A program made the translations under genes and the position numbers. Shown piece by piece: positions 39,048 through 49,574 of a stretch of 64,000 nucleotides of DNA. Source of the DNA: Trichaptum fuscoviolaceum (lineage: Eukaryota > Basidiomycota > Agaricomycetes > Hymenochaetales > Trichaptaceae); assembly GCA_910574455.1 (NCBI GenBank), contig CAJSYZ010000001.1:3951424-4015423 (forward strand), in the 5' to 3' direction. The notes under the pieces were generated by a model. It saw only the letters and a list, made by a program, of their open reading frames with translations, made no database searches and was not told where the DNA came from. Every line of letters starts with the position of its first letter. Position 1 is the stretch's first letter.

Positions 39048-41447
39048 TTAATCGGTATCTTCGGAATGGTGAACTCGAATCTTTTGCTTCGTCGCACGTG
39101 GTCGAAGGGTTAGCGGCCGAACCCATAGCTTTATCGTTCCTATTTTCGAGCTAGTCAAGACCGCGGAGGGCGTGAATGCGATATCAGTAAGAAGGTCTCC
39201 TTCTATGTGCTTTATCTAAGCTTTTGTTAGAAGACGAGGCACGCAATAGAAGGCACCGCATGGCAACGTACTAGCACAGGTTGAACGACAGCGACTTCGT
39301 TCCTTGATGGAGCCGGGTGGTATTTTGATCCTTCATCTGCCAAAGCTGATGGGGGTAAATGTAGCGTAGAGCCTTCAACGGGTTCCCGTCTACGTAATGC
39401 CAGAGACAAAGTTGAGGACATCGATAATCGTTGTTGATGGGAAGCCTGATTTAGTTCGTTCTTGTGAGCTTGCGTCTGGTAGCTTGTTCGTATCGCCGTT
39501 CTTCACCTGTAGTTTTGGACGATGTAACACGCCAGCCGAGAAGTCCCACTAATTGGACACCATGAATACCACCCTAGAAATGACGTGGAGAGATATTGCT
39601 CACCAGAATAAGCTTGTCATCCTCTCCGACGCTGCCGAATCTATACGATCGTTTGTCCGTCCGAACGGGATCGAACGCAACAGAGGAGACGAACGATGAA
39701 TGGCCCTGACATCGCGCTATTACGCGCCCTTCCATCACGGAAAATATTGTCACTAGATCGTCTTGACCGCCGGCCTGAGAGGAATTAATAGGATAATAAA
39801 TCAAGTTCGTCGTTCACTAAGCATTTACTTACGACGATAAATCTGTTGTCTTCTGAGAATGCCACGCAAGTGAAGGACCCGAAGTACGACGCAAAACAGT
39901 CAAGAAGTCTTCCGACAAGATGCGGGCCAAATCGTTAGTGAACTAACTTCGAGAAGGACGAACGAGCGCGAAAGCTTACGATTCTTGCAGCGCATCGATC
40001 ACCCGTAGGCATCCGTCGTCCGAAGTCGCCGCAACTAATCTCGCATCGCTCGAATATGTGATCCCTAACCGCTATGAATTCCCACTCATCAAAGAGAAGT
40101 TTAATATCCACATACCCACAACGCTCCGCTTAGAGACACGCCAATGACTGACTGGGTTCTTCGGAGTGCGATCTTTCTCAGACCTGCCCAAGTTCAGACC
40201 ACCGTGGTGTGCAGCCGCAGGGTGCCATCGCGGCACAGTCACGAATATGCTTTCAAGTGGATCCCATTCCTCTTTGCTGCTCGCTGTGTCATCTGATGGA
40301 ATAGAGCTATGACTGCTTTCGGGCTGGCTTAGCGGCCCTGTTGCAGCAGAGGCGCGCTTGAACGGCTCATGCGGGGTGAACAAACCGTCGTCGCGCTCCT
40401 TATCGTAGACTATGATCGTCCCATCCGCGTGGGACACGATAAATACAGACGGTGATCCAGGTACCCATTTAACGGCAGTACAAGGAGAGTTACTGATGCA
40501 TCCCTATCAAAGGAATATTGCATGAGAATGGTCATAGGACTCTTGCAGGATAATATGGACCCTTACTTGTTTGTTTAGACGAACGTAGCGACCTGTGATT
40601 GGGTCTATGCAGTACATGAATGAATACTCTTGGACCGGTATTGAAAGTATAGAGAACGTACCGAACCAGATGAGATCGCCTGTGTTAAAGCCTATTACAA
40701 TGTCGAGACTTGTAAAGCTGGCTGTATGTTTGTTCACGTCATGGCAGGTAGGATATGCGGAGAATGTAATTCTTGCGAGAGGTTCCTACAGCACTTCGTC
40801 ATAACTAAAGACAGTCGATACACTGGTCGGGATGTACATACCTTTGCTTTCAAGCCAAGCTCTGACCAGAAGAAGTTCTTGGCATGGTTGTAGAACAAGA
40901 ATGAGACATCGCCCTGCTTGTTTTGCAATGTTCTAGTAAGGCCTTCTGCGCTATGTAATCGGGTCACAAACGTGGAGGTGGTCGTTCTGATATTATGTTT
41001 CGGTCGGGACACCGATTTCTTCTTCATGCCCATAGACGGTGACAGAAATCCCTTCGCGTGTTCGTGCATAGGTGACTGGGACAGCGAGGGCTGCAGCGCC
41101 GGCGACTCTGACTTCTCTGGAGAGCCTGACGTGCCATCCTCTTCTGACGCTTGCCGCTCGCTGCTCGACAAGCTCTGGCCGTCCTCTTTCTCCTTCAGTA
41201 TTTCCCGCTCCCGCTCCCTCGCTTGCTCCTTTTCTCTATTCTTGCTGTTGTTCCCCCCAAGTAGCTGGGCCAAGCCAGGTGCAACTGCAGGTTTTGATTG
41301 TGGGTAGCGTACGACGACAGTGGAGATGCGTGTGGGGTACAGAGACGGCTGGGCGGGGACGAGGTGTGCGTTGAGCTGGGTAGGCTTGTGCTCTTCGATG
41401 TTTGAGTATACGCCCTCGGGTGCGATGAACGTGAGCTCGCTTTCCAT
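39048..41447 (-). CDS. creC: creC/WDR20-type WD40 protein (partner of a USP46-type deubiquitinase)
   Basis: In Aspergillus, CreC binds the CreB deubiquitinase in carbon catabolite control; WDR20 is the animal counterpart. Seen: [20 protein letters not shown] at the N-terminus, a long Ser/Glu/Lys-rich insert ([17 protein letters not shown]), then [68 protein letters not shown] and a low-complexity spacer. The final propellers follow: [52 protein letters not shown]. The start at 41447 gives the conserved N-terminus; the stop is at 39048. Divergent from BCKDHB across 184 bp. Confidence 0.88.
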
Positions 41448-41631
41448 CGAAGTGAGTACACGCTGCACTCGACGGTGGGTGCGACGGCGGTGAGACAAAT
41501 GCAGAGAGTTGGTGAGCAGTATATTATATATAGGTATGCGCGTGAGCCTGGCGCCCGGAACTAGTGAGATCATGAACTTGAACTGTACTACTCAGGCACA
41601 GCCCTTCACTTCCTCAACCTTTCCTCCACCC
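41448..41631. promoter_or_regulatory. Divergent promoter creC / BCKDHB
   Basis: 184 bp between divergent starts. A TATA-like tatattatatatagg run lies near 41519-41533. Confidence 0.35.
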
Positions 41632-43485
41632 ATGCTCTCAAAATCATTCAAACGGCTGCCGCCATCGCGCACAATCGCGTCGACCTCCTTCGACTTGTCT
41701 GCTCGTCGGCCAGCTCTTCCTCGACCCGCATTCCCATCAAAGTCTTTGCTCTCCGTTCGGCATGCCTCGACCGAGACGGAGACGGCTGCGGCCGGCGCGG
41801 GAGGTGCAGCAACTATAGAGCCTCCGCCAGCGGGTGGACACCTTCCTTCAGTCGCGACGAGCTTGTTTCTGCGAACGACGAGGGACAGCGCGTTGAGGAC
41901 ACCTGGGCTGCGGTGGACCGATGAGGACGACACAAGTCCAGTGCGAGAGGTCGTGGGTGGACGGGAAACACGGAAGATGAATCTGTACCAGGCCGTACGC
42001 GATGCAATGAGGTATAACATCCTCTGGTTGGCATCTTCAATGCGTGCTAACCAGCTGCGACCAGTCATGCCCTGATGAAAGATGATACAGCTGTCGTGTT
42101 TGGAGAAGATGTTGCATTCGGTGGAGTCTTTCGGTGTACCATGGTACGTCGTAGTAGTACGATCAGCTGGCTATATGCTCACTAAAGGTCATACTAGGGT
42201 CTCGCAGAAGAGTTTGGTAGGCCTTCCCTCCTCTTAACTGACTTCTGCTTATATGAAGTTTTCATATCGCAGGCCAGGAACGCGTATTCAATACCCCACT
42301 CACGGAGCAAGGGATTGCGGGTTTTGGTATCGGAATTGCAGCCATGGGCCAAACGGCCATCGCAGAAATACAGGTATGCTCTTCTCATTCACCACATACG
42401 ACTTCTCTCAACGACCTTCTCGTCGCCATCGCACAGTTCGCAGACTACATCTACCCCGCGTTCGACCAGGTTCGTGTATTCCTCTCGGATCTTGGCCTCT
42501 TACCCCGGATCTTGCAAATTCCCTTTCACTCGTCTAAATTCTAAAATTATCTCCCCCGCATGCAGATCGTCAACGAAGCCGCGAAGTATCGTTACCGCTC
42601 TGGCGGGCAATTTAATGCTGGTCGTCTCACCATACGGACGCCGACGATGTCCGTTGGGCATGGCGGGCTGTACCACTCTCAGAGTCCGGAGGGCTTCTTT
42701 CTCGGCGCTTCTGGCATTAAGGTGCGTAACCGTCACTCATTCGGTCGTCGTATACATTCTGAGAAGCTACCGGAATCAATTGTGTAGATCGTCATCCCCC
42801 GGTCGCCAATCCAGGCGAAGGGCCTTTTGCTGAAGGCGATCCGTGACCCGAACCCGGTCATATTTATGGAACCGAAGATTCTCTACCGGTCTGCTGGTAC
42901 TTATCATTCTCCTCTCTGTATTATTTCCTCGCTAAACTCTACTCTTAGTTGAGCAAGTACCCATCGACGACTACGAACTTCCTCTTGGCTCTGCAGAAGT
43001 CCTACAAAACGGATCCGATCTGACACTGCTCACATGGGGCACACCGGTCTACCAATGCGAAACCGCGCTATCCCTGCTGTCATCTCCTCCGCCCTCACTG
43101 GAACCACTCGTACCAGCCTCACTACGCAGTGCGTCGATTGAGCTCATCGACCTCCGTACAATCCTTCCATGGGACATGGAGACCATTGTCCGTAGCGTCG
43201 AGAAGACCGGACGGCTGGTCATTGTACACGAAGCAAGCCAGACGGGCGGCGTCGGAGGAGAAATAAGCGCAGAAGTGCAGAAGCGATGCTTCCTCAAACT
43301 GAAGGCGCCGGTGAAGAGGATAGCATCATGGGAGTACGTGCTTCCGTTATTGGCTGTTCCCTGCAGTAATGAGCTCACTAACTGAGACCCCTTCTAGCGT
43401 ACCTGCAGCATTGACCTTTGAGAAGTTTATCATTCCAGATCCCATTAGAATCCTGGACGGGGTAATGGATACATTGACGTATTGA
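41632..43485 (+). CDS. BCKDHB: Branched-chain 2-oxoacid dehydrogenase E1 beta subunit
   Basis: Mitochondrial E1-beta of the complex that decarboxylates the keto acids of Leu, Ile and Val. The Arg/Ser/Pro-rich start ([17 protein letters not shown]) is a fitting import sequence. Core motifs: [120 protein letters not shown] and [12 protein letters not shown]. These are E1-beta of BCKDH rather than of pyruvate dehydrogenase (YRSGG, HSQSPE, IDLRTI). About nine short exons; each junction reads through the family alignment. The N-terminal ~90 residues before the core are longer than in animals and of low complexity. Confidence 0.94.
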
Positions 43486-43688
43486 GCAGAACAAGTCGAA
43501 GTATCATATTCTTTATTCCACAACATCAACGTATTGAAGGAATCAGCAGCAGAAGCATTTCAGACATTAGTATACACATACATTCACAGCAGTTTTCGCA
43601 GAGCAGTCAAACATTGTACAAATTTGAATAAAGCATGCAATTGATAGCGGCAGCAACATTCCGCCCGGAGTCGTCGATTGTGAATATG
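43486..43688. other. Convergent intergenic region, BCKDHB / unrecognised gene
   Basis: 203 bp between two stop codons; short AT-rich 3' regions, nothing else seen. Confidence 0.3.
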
Positions 43689-45238
43689 TCAAGTCTTTTG
43701 CTCCTTGTTCTTCGGTTCCACCAGCACGATCCATCTTGTAAGTAGGCCAGCATTGAGCAAGCCAGCTTCCCAGCGCGCATATAGTCTCTCCTCCCGCCAC
43801 GCCTGTACACCAGAAGTCTTGATGAAAGCCGTCCTCTCTTCCGGGTCATACTCCAGTCGTTCCGCATACTCGTTCAGTTTGTTTGCATATTCTGCAGAGG
43901 AGTTCTGGGTCACCAGGATATTGAGAGAGTCCTTTCCAGAAGCAAGAAGAGCCAGTACTTGGTGTAATTTGGCATGCAGCGGTGCGAAGGAACGACGAGC
44001 TTGCGCCTTTGGTTGCGGCTTTCGTGTGTACAGCAGAGCCGTAAGCACGAATTCTTTTGAGAAACTTGACTGCGTCGACTCGTAGGTGGTGAATGTCAGA
44101 ACAGATTGCCGAAAAGGACCTGCGCAAGTCTTTTTCTTGAGAGACAGCAGGAAAGGTTCCATCGAGCGGTGCGGGAGGAAGTCCAGATACGGCCAGATAT
44201 GGACTTTCTCATTGACTTCAATGTTTGAAGCATCTTCACTCTCGCTCAGCTTCAGCCAGTCAGAGATGCGTGGATTATAGTAACGAGTGCCATGGGTAAG
44301 CTGGCTGGGTATATCAGAGCAGTGAGCCAAGCAGAAGTTCAGGAGTAGCGAGCGTTCAGCAGGAGAGATAATATCTGTCGTGTGTTAGTTAGACAACAAA
44401 CAGGGTGTGATCATGAGTAGACTCACTTTCGCCCAGGGTTGTTCTCTCCAGCGCGTTGGTCTGCAAGAAGCGTGAGTGAACTTCTGGTATATGTACGAAG
44501 AACAGCCTCTCACGTCTCTGCCAAAGAGCCCGTTTTCCCAAAAGGTCCGAAACAGCGCCTTCGCCCTGTTATTCAAGTCGATTCTCAACCCAAAGCGCCA
44601 TCCACCCAGACGAAGCTGCTCCAGAATGATAAGCGGTAGGTTGCGCACCGGTTCCCTCAACTCTACTCTCCCCTGGATCACATCCCGAAACAGAGCCTCG
44701 ACCGATAAGTTAGCTGTTCTGCAGCGCGCGTTCACCCAGGAGCGAGAGTTGAAGTAGTTGGGCGGCCATATCGAGCGAGTGGGCACCATGAATTTCGTCA
44801 GCGCGTGAATGGGAGAATAGTATGCCTCCTGGCACTGTGAAACGGACGTGCGGGAAAATCGCCGGTACAGCATTAACATCGGGCAATGAAGGCTGAAGCA
44901 TAGCAGTACGAGGCCAAATGCACAGGTAGACGATTGACTTTGGGAAGTAGGGTGATCAACGAAGCTGTCCACTGGTAGGCGAGGTCACGAAGAGCCTTCC
45001 AGTGAGAATTGAAGGACGGAAGTTGATGTGCCATACCATATAGACTATGCAGCGCCCTCCTCAGATCCGGAGCTCGTTTGCTGTAATCAATTGTGATGAC
45101 GGCGGTTAGGAAGATAGGAGTCGGCGGCTTTTCTCTACTACTACTAAAGTCACGTAAACGCTGTAACTTAGAAGTTTTTCGGCGCACGTTAATCATCGAC
45201 TTAATACGCTGTGTGAAGGCAGACCCCAAGCATCGCAT
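43689..45238 (-). CDS. Unrecognised, probably conserved protein
   Basis: I do not recognise the family. Coding is supported by well-formed junctions: GLFGRD-TNALERTTLGE (exon ~44495 side, then 44461-44428) and LGE-NIISPAERSLLLNFCLAH across gtgagt...cgacag introns. The last exon (to 43689) is an uninterrupted run of ~200 residues with YYNPRISDWLKLSESEDASN, PYLDFLPHRSMEPFLLSL and VQAWREERLYARWEAGLLNA. The N-terminal part has a basic start (MINVRRKTSKLQRLRDFSSS) and HVRFTVPGGILFSHSRADE. No transmembrane segment or known motif stands out. Between 44700 and 44780 the two best coding frames meet without an intron I can accept, so the model is incomplete there. Confidence 0.55.
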
Positions 45239-45332
45239 GCAATGTAGAGTATATCAAAGAGAAATATATATTACATCCTACAAGTAGTAAGGACACTATC
45301 ATTGACATGAACAAGTCATACATAGTAATTGT

Positions 45333-46311
45333 CTATTGGCCCGGGTACTTTGAGTTGGAGTCCTCGAAGTTTTGGTAGCTGCTACCACTGGCAGTGCCAT
45401 CAGGAAGCATAGCATTGCTGCTCCCGGCATCTGAACTAATATTAATATTGTACAGATAGGAATCAGACCCTACATTTGAAGGGGAAGGGCCAACTTGAAG
45501 GAACGCGTCGGACGAGCTGCAATATCCGGTCACGGTGGCAATTGTACCAAATTCTACGTGAGCAAAAGGCTCGCGAAAATACTGATTGACAGGCTCAGGC
45601 TGAGTAAGAGCTTGTCCACAAGCGGACGAGTTGGCCCCAAATTGTTTCTGTTGATGCCGCCATGGGATGATGTTGGTTGAAGAAGGAACTTGATTCTTCA
45701 CGCTACGGAGTGTAGAGTTATTCAATATTCTAGCCTTGTTGCCAGAAGTAAATACTCACTACACACGAATGAAGGTTACTTCCAGCCTGCATAGCATAAT
45801 TCTTGAAGCCTGGGAGTAGATCGCGTTCATTGCTGTATTTGATGTACCAGTGGTTAGTTTTACAGGGAGTTCAAGTTACTGTGCTCCGATGACTTCGGGA
45901 CTCACTTAGGTTGGGCACTTGCCGTGTCACGGTGTTCTTGGTCTACAGTACGCACTTGAAAAGCAGGTACAAAGGCCTTTACATGTTCGTAGGTTGACAA
46001 GGGATCACTCAGCATAAGCAATTGACATCAAGCACTAAAAGAAAAGACGGCCAACCGGTACGCTGATAAGCGAGGCACGCATTTGGGCAACAGACACCGT
46101 TGGTGGGCAAGCCTGCAACCCAATATCCGAACAATATTTGCAGAGTATAGGAGAACTAGAGATCTCTTCACACTGGAGAAGGGTGAGTCTGATATCAGCA
46201 CAATGAAGGATGTATGCAATGGACTAACTCTCTTTTTTCGCAGTTGGCAATTTACACAAGCACGGCGCCGAGGCTTGCGCGACAAAGTTTTGGATGATCT
46301 AGAGGGAGCCA
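45333..46311 (-). CDS. Small Zn2Cys6 (fungal binuclear cluster) transcription factor
   Basis: The start ATG at 46311 opens MAPSRSSKTLSRKPRRRACV. The cluster reads CVNCQLRKKRCEEISSSPIL-CKYC-SDIGLQAC once the first intron is placed from gttagt to ctccag, giving CX2CX6CX9CX2CX6C, the canonical Gal4-type spacing. A basic patch precedes it. Further short exons include DPLSTYEHVKAFVPAF and RDLLPGFKNYAMQAGSNLHS; the last exon (to 45333) is Ser/Asn-rich (SDSYLYNINISSDAGSSNAM) without recognised domain. Estimated length is about 250 residues. There is no fungal_trans middle region, so this is a short regulator. Target unknown. It lies beside the inverted-repeat element. Confidence 0.7.
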
Positions 46312-46521
46312 TTGAACTTCGTTCAATAATTGAAGGGAGCAGAAGAGGCTTGGACGGGGGTGTATCTACACATAATTGTGTCAAGGCTAATTTATAGCTG
46401 AGGAAAGATTATCTTGAAAGCGAATTCCCCCTTCAAGTTCACCATCAGTGCCAGTCTCCTACCCAAACCCTCCCACGATTCGGAAGAGGCCGAGGCCTCA
46501 GGGTCATTGTGAAGTTGAGGG

Positions 46522-46592
46522 GGACCCTTTTCCTCCCGTTAGGGAGGGTCTGGCGCCACCTTTGCTAGCCGAAGCCCGCTCGTCGTAAGGGT
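46522..46592 (+). repeat. Left inner arm of inverted repeat
   Basis: 71 nt; pairs with 46831-46901 on the opposite strand at an estimated 85 % identity by eye. Confidence 0.75.
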
Positions 46593-46830
46593 CCTCTCCC
46601 GCTCACCACTTACCGTGAGAAACCTTTTTTTGTGACATGAAACCAGCTTTCAATTAAAATAATGTATCTACACAAAATCAGCACAATAACTGCATATATG
46701 AAAGCATTATAGTTGATGCTAAATACAAGTAGTCCATAAAATATATCGCTTGAAGTGGTGAACGGAGTTCAATGGAGTGTCGGCCCTCCGCATTGGCGCA
46801 GTTCCCACGGTCAACGATAGTCGGGGGTGA

Positions 46831-46901
46831 ACCCTTACAGCGAGCGGGTCTCGGCTAAAAAGGTGGCATCAGACCCTCCCTAACGGGAGGATTAAGGGTC
46901 C
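46831..46901 (-). repeat. Right inner arm of inverted repeat
   Basis: 71 nt; reverse complement of the left arm at 46522-46592 with scattered substitutions. Confidence 0.75.
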
Positions 46902-47000
46902 AGCAAACTTTTCACGGACCCTGAGGCTTTAGCCAATCCGCCCGTGGGAGGGTCTGAGGAGGAGACTGCATCAGTGCTTGCTATTAGCATCAACTTCGGG

Positions 47001-47357
47001 GTCCTCATAGTAGGTTTTCTGAACCGAGCATCGCACGCGCGGGAGGGGCGCCATCCGCTCGCTTTTTTCATTCTTTCATACATCTATCAAGTATAGAAAG
47101 GCCTTGTCTATAACTGAGATAAAGCATAGCTAAACCGTTGAAACTTCCGTAAGGATCCAAGTTGTATTTTTGCAGAGACACACACCTATAGGGGCTTGAT
47201 GTATGGACTTATAGCAAATGAGGGATGCAAATTACGTCAATTGATCTCAACGTGTTCGATAAGTTCCATTAATCACTCGACCTATCCATCGAAAGAACAT
47301 TGTAGTCAACAAAAAAGAACAGTCCACTCAACTACACACAGAAAAGAAGATATGAAT
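47001..47357. other. Intergenic sequence between repeat element and SCD6 stop
   Basis: About 350 bp of AT-rich sequence. A cgcgcgggaggggcgccatccgctcgc patch near 47035-47062 resembles the repeat arms in composition. No gene seen. Confidence 0.3.
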
Positions 47358-49049
47358 TCACTGCTCTGGGCGATCGTTTCCAATCGCGCGTCTTCCCCCT
47401 CCTCGTCTACCACCACGTCCTCCACCGCGTCTTCCATATCCACCGACATAAGCACCAGGTCCCATCAGACCAACACCACCAGGTTCGCCGAATGTCGCTA
47501 CGTTCTTCTCTCGCTCTTCTTCACGCCTGCTTTTCCCCATGCCCCTTCCGCCCCTTCCACGTCCACCTGCACTGGGAGTAGGACCATTCGCCGACGATGA
47601 CAGAGAATCGAAAAATGATCTCTTTGGATTGTAAGCTGGAGCGCCCGACTCCTTGTCCTTCGCCGCCTTGCTGGACCCCGACTTTGACTGCGCATCGCCT
47701 TCATCTTCAGACGGATTTGTATGTTCATCGCTTTCTGCGCTTTGCGCGGACTTACGACCTCCTGTGAGCGCCGTTTTGTCGAAACGCGCGTTTGAGCTCT
47801 GGAAATCGAAATCAGACATAGGAACTTTGATTTCATTGTGTTGCCTCCCCCCACGGCGAGGGCCGCGGGAGCCGTTAGCCGAAGATGCAGGTTGTGATTG
47901 CTGTGCTTGCGCAAGCCGGAGGTCCCCTAATGCACGCTCTACTTTCTCAAGCGAGACGGCGGCATTTGAAACAGAATTAGAGTTTGTTCGTCTGCCATTT
48001 GTGCTTGTTCTACCACCAGATTGTGCAGGCTGAGCCTGCTGCTGTTCACCATTCGCCTGCGGTTGAGGGCCTGGAGCCACAGCTGCGGTTACGCTAGCTT
48101 GCGTTTGTTCCACTACAGGCCGCGCTCCCAGTTCAGTCGGAACCGGTTGCTGCTGTACTGGCGCAGGACCTTGGTAAGGAGGAGGTCCAGGATATTGTCC
48201 GTATCCATTTAGTGGAGGACCTGAAGCCTGTGAGAGAGAATGATGATGAGCTTCGATTGTTTAGTAGTTTCAGAATTTAAAAGAAGGAACGAAGTTCAGA
48301 AGGAAGGCAACGGAAGAATCCACATGGTTTTATGCGCTCTCGGACTTTTAGGTCTTTTGACCCATTTACATCCGTAATGGCTTCATCATAACAAGTGACA
48401 CTATGTCACGAAACGAAGGAGAGATACTCACACCAATGACCGCAGGATCATCATGTACACTTCGCGAACGAACGGGAGGCTGGAAGTCGTCGAGGGCGAT
48501 ATCCTTCACCTCTGACGCACGGAAGATAATGTACTGGTATGGATGTTCTGCTGGTGCGATGAATTCTTCTGGACGTCTGAGAACGAGAATGGCGTCAGCT
48601 CGTTCGAGATGTGGCGAGGAGAATAGTGAGTTAGGATCAGAAGGAAGGCAACGGAAACATCCACACGATTGGTATGCGCTCTCGGACGTTAGAGCCATTG
48701 GCCCATTTACATCCGTATTGGATTCATCATAAAACAACGGAAAACAACTAGCTGAAATATGTATACACACCTCCGATTTTCGGTTCCCATAGAATATACT
48801 GTCAATGGACAACGACTTCCAATCAAAACTGGGTCCTGCTACGCAAAAACACTTCTCACCATTCTGCAGTTGGATAGTCGAATTTGCGGGGTCAAGTCCC
48901 GAAAGTATACCGCGATATCTTACACCTGAGTGGGAAAGAAGAGAGATGGCCTTCCTGCGAGGAGTAAAAATTGGATGTTGGTACGCGTCTTTCCCTTGTA
49001 TCCAAGCACAAAGATTGGCTTACCCAATGTAGCTCACGCTTTCTGCCAT
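47358..49049 (-). CDS. SCD6: SCD6/LSM14 (Sm-like, FDF, TFG box) translational repressor
   Basis: P-body protein that binds eIF4G/Dhh1. The LSm14 domain is rebuilt over introns: MAESVSYIG-KAISLLSHSG, VRYRGILSGLDPANSTIQLQ, VYSMGTENRRRPEEFIAPA and YQYIIFRASEVKDIALDDFQ. Then a Pro/Gln-rich spacer, FDF box (SDFDFQSSNARFDK), FFD box (YNPKRSFFDSLSSS), TFG box (EREKNVATFGEPGG) and a C-terminal RGG tract (YGRRGGGRGGRRGGGRRAIG). The start exon is 26 nt (49049-49024). Two introns are far longer than the 50-60 nt norm here: 48577-48770 (194 nt) and 48228-48431 (204 nt). They share a ~97-nt sequence. All expected domains are present. Confidence 0.94.
48296..48392 (-). repeat. Introner-like repeat, copy A (inside SCD6 intron 48228-48431)
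   Basis: Direct repeat of 48637-48732, roughly 80 % identical by eye with two compensating 1-nt indels. Shared blocks include tcagaaggaaggcaacgga, tatgcgctctcggac, cccatttacatccgta and ttcatcataa. Confidence 0.85.
48637..48732 (-). repeat. Introner-like repeat, copy B (inside SCD6 intron 48577-48770)
   Basis: Second copy of the ~97-nt sequence, same orientation and similar position within the neighbouring long intron. Confidence 0.85.
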
Positions 49050-49574
49050 TGCGCGCTGAGTTGGCTGTGAAGTAGGATTCGGTAAGATTAAGAGCGAGAG
49101 ATTAAAAAGTTGAGAAGAGAGAGGAGACACGAAAGGTACGAAGAATGGTATTGTTGAGAAGTGAGAGGCGTGAAAGGTCTGAGTTTGAGGACCGAGCCTT
49201 CAAGTTTCAAACGGCAACGCCCGAACTTCAAGTTCACAGATTGCCTCCTGCGCATATATTCCAAACTAACGCTTATGACATGTATTAGAAAAAAACGCTT
49301 GTAACTTCTTAATCGTATACTTCACGAACAATCTACGCCGTATATATGTAGCACGCAATGATATATCCTATCCCCCGCAGAAAAGTCCCAAAGGGCTTGC
49401 ATGGTCGTTCGTTCAAACTAATCGACGAATAATTGACCATTGGCCACAATAGCCTATAGAACGGTGCCCAGCCTGTAAAGATCAAGAAAAAAAGAAAGTG
49501 AATAAGTTATGTACATAATCTATAAGTCACGAAAGCGAGCTTTTTCATCCACCATCCCGGCACAACCTCAAATG
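49050..49574. other. Intergenic region upstream of SCD6 / downstream of AHA1
   Basis: 525 bp, both flanking genes on the minus strand. A purine-rich stretch (gagaagagagaggagacacg) near 49110 probably belongs to the SCD6 promoter or 5' UTR. No ORF of note. Confidence 0.35.

Larger units (their letters stand above)
46434..47000. repeat. Non-coding element with long inverted repeats (foldback/MITE-like)
   Basis: Two arms in opposite orientation surround an AT-rich centre (~46600-46825). The inner 71 nt, 46522-46592 and the reverse complement of 46831-46901, agree at most positions (shared ggaccctt, tcctcccgttagggagggtct, gccaccttt, tagccga, cccgctcg, gtaaggg). Similarity continues outwards to roughly 46434 and 47000 (cctcagggtc, ccctcccacg, agtctcct). 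Arms are G+C-rich compared with their surroundings, and a smaller palindrome, cctcccgttagggagg, lies inside each. I find no ORF with transposase character and could not fix target-site duplications, so boundaries are approximate. Confidence 0.75.

Noticed and set aside
48366..48812. 148-codon open frame on the minus strand across SCD6 exons and intron
   Set aside because: It reads straight through the 194-nt intron in the wrong frame; the LSm14 sequence VYSMGTENRRRPEEF is only obtained by splicing in another frame.
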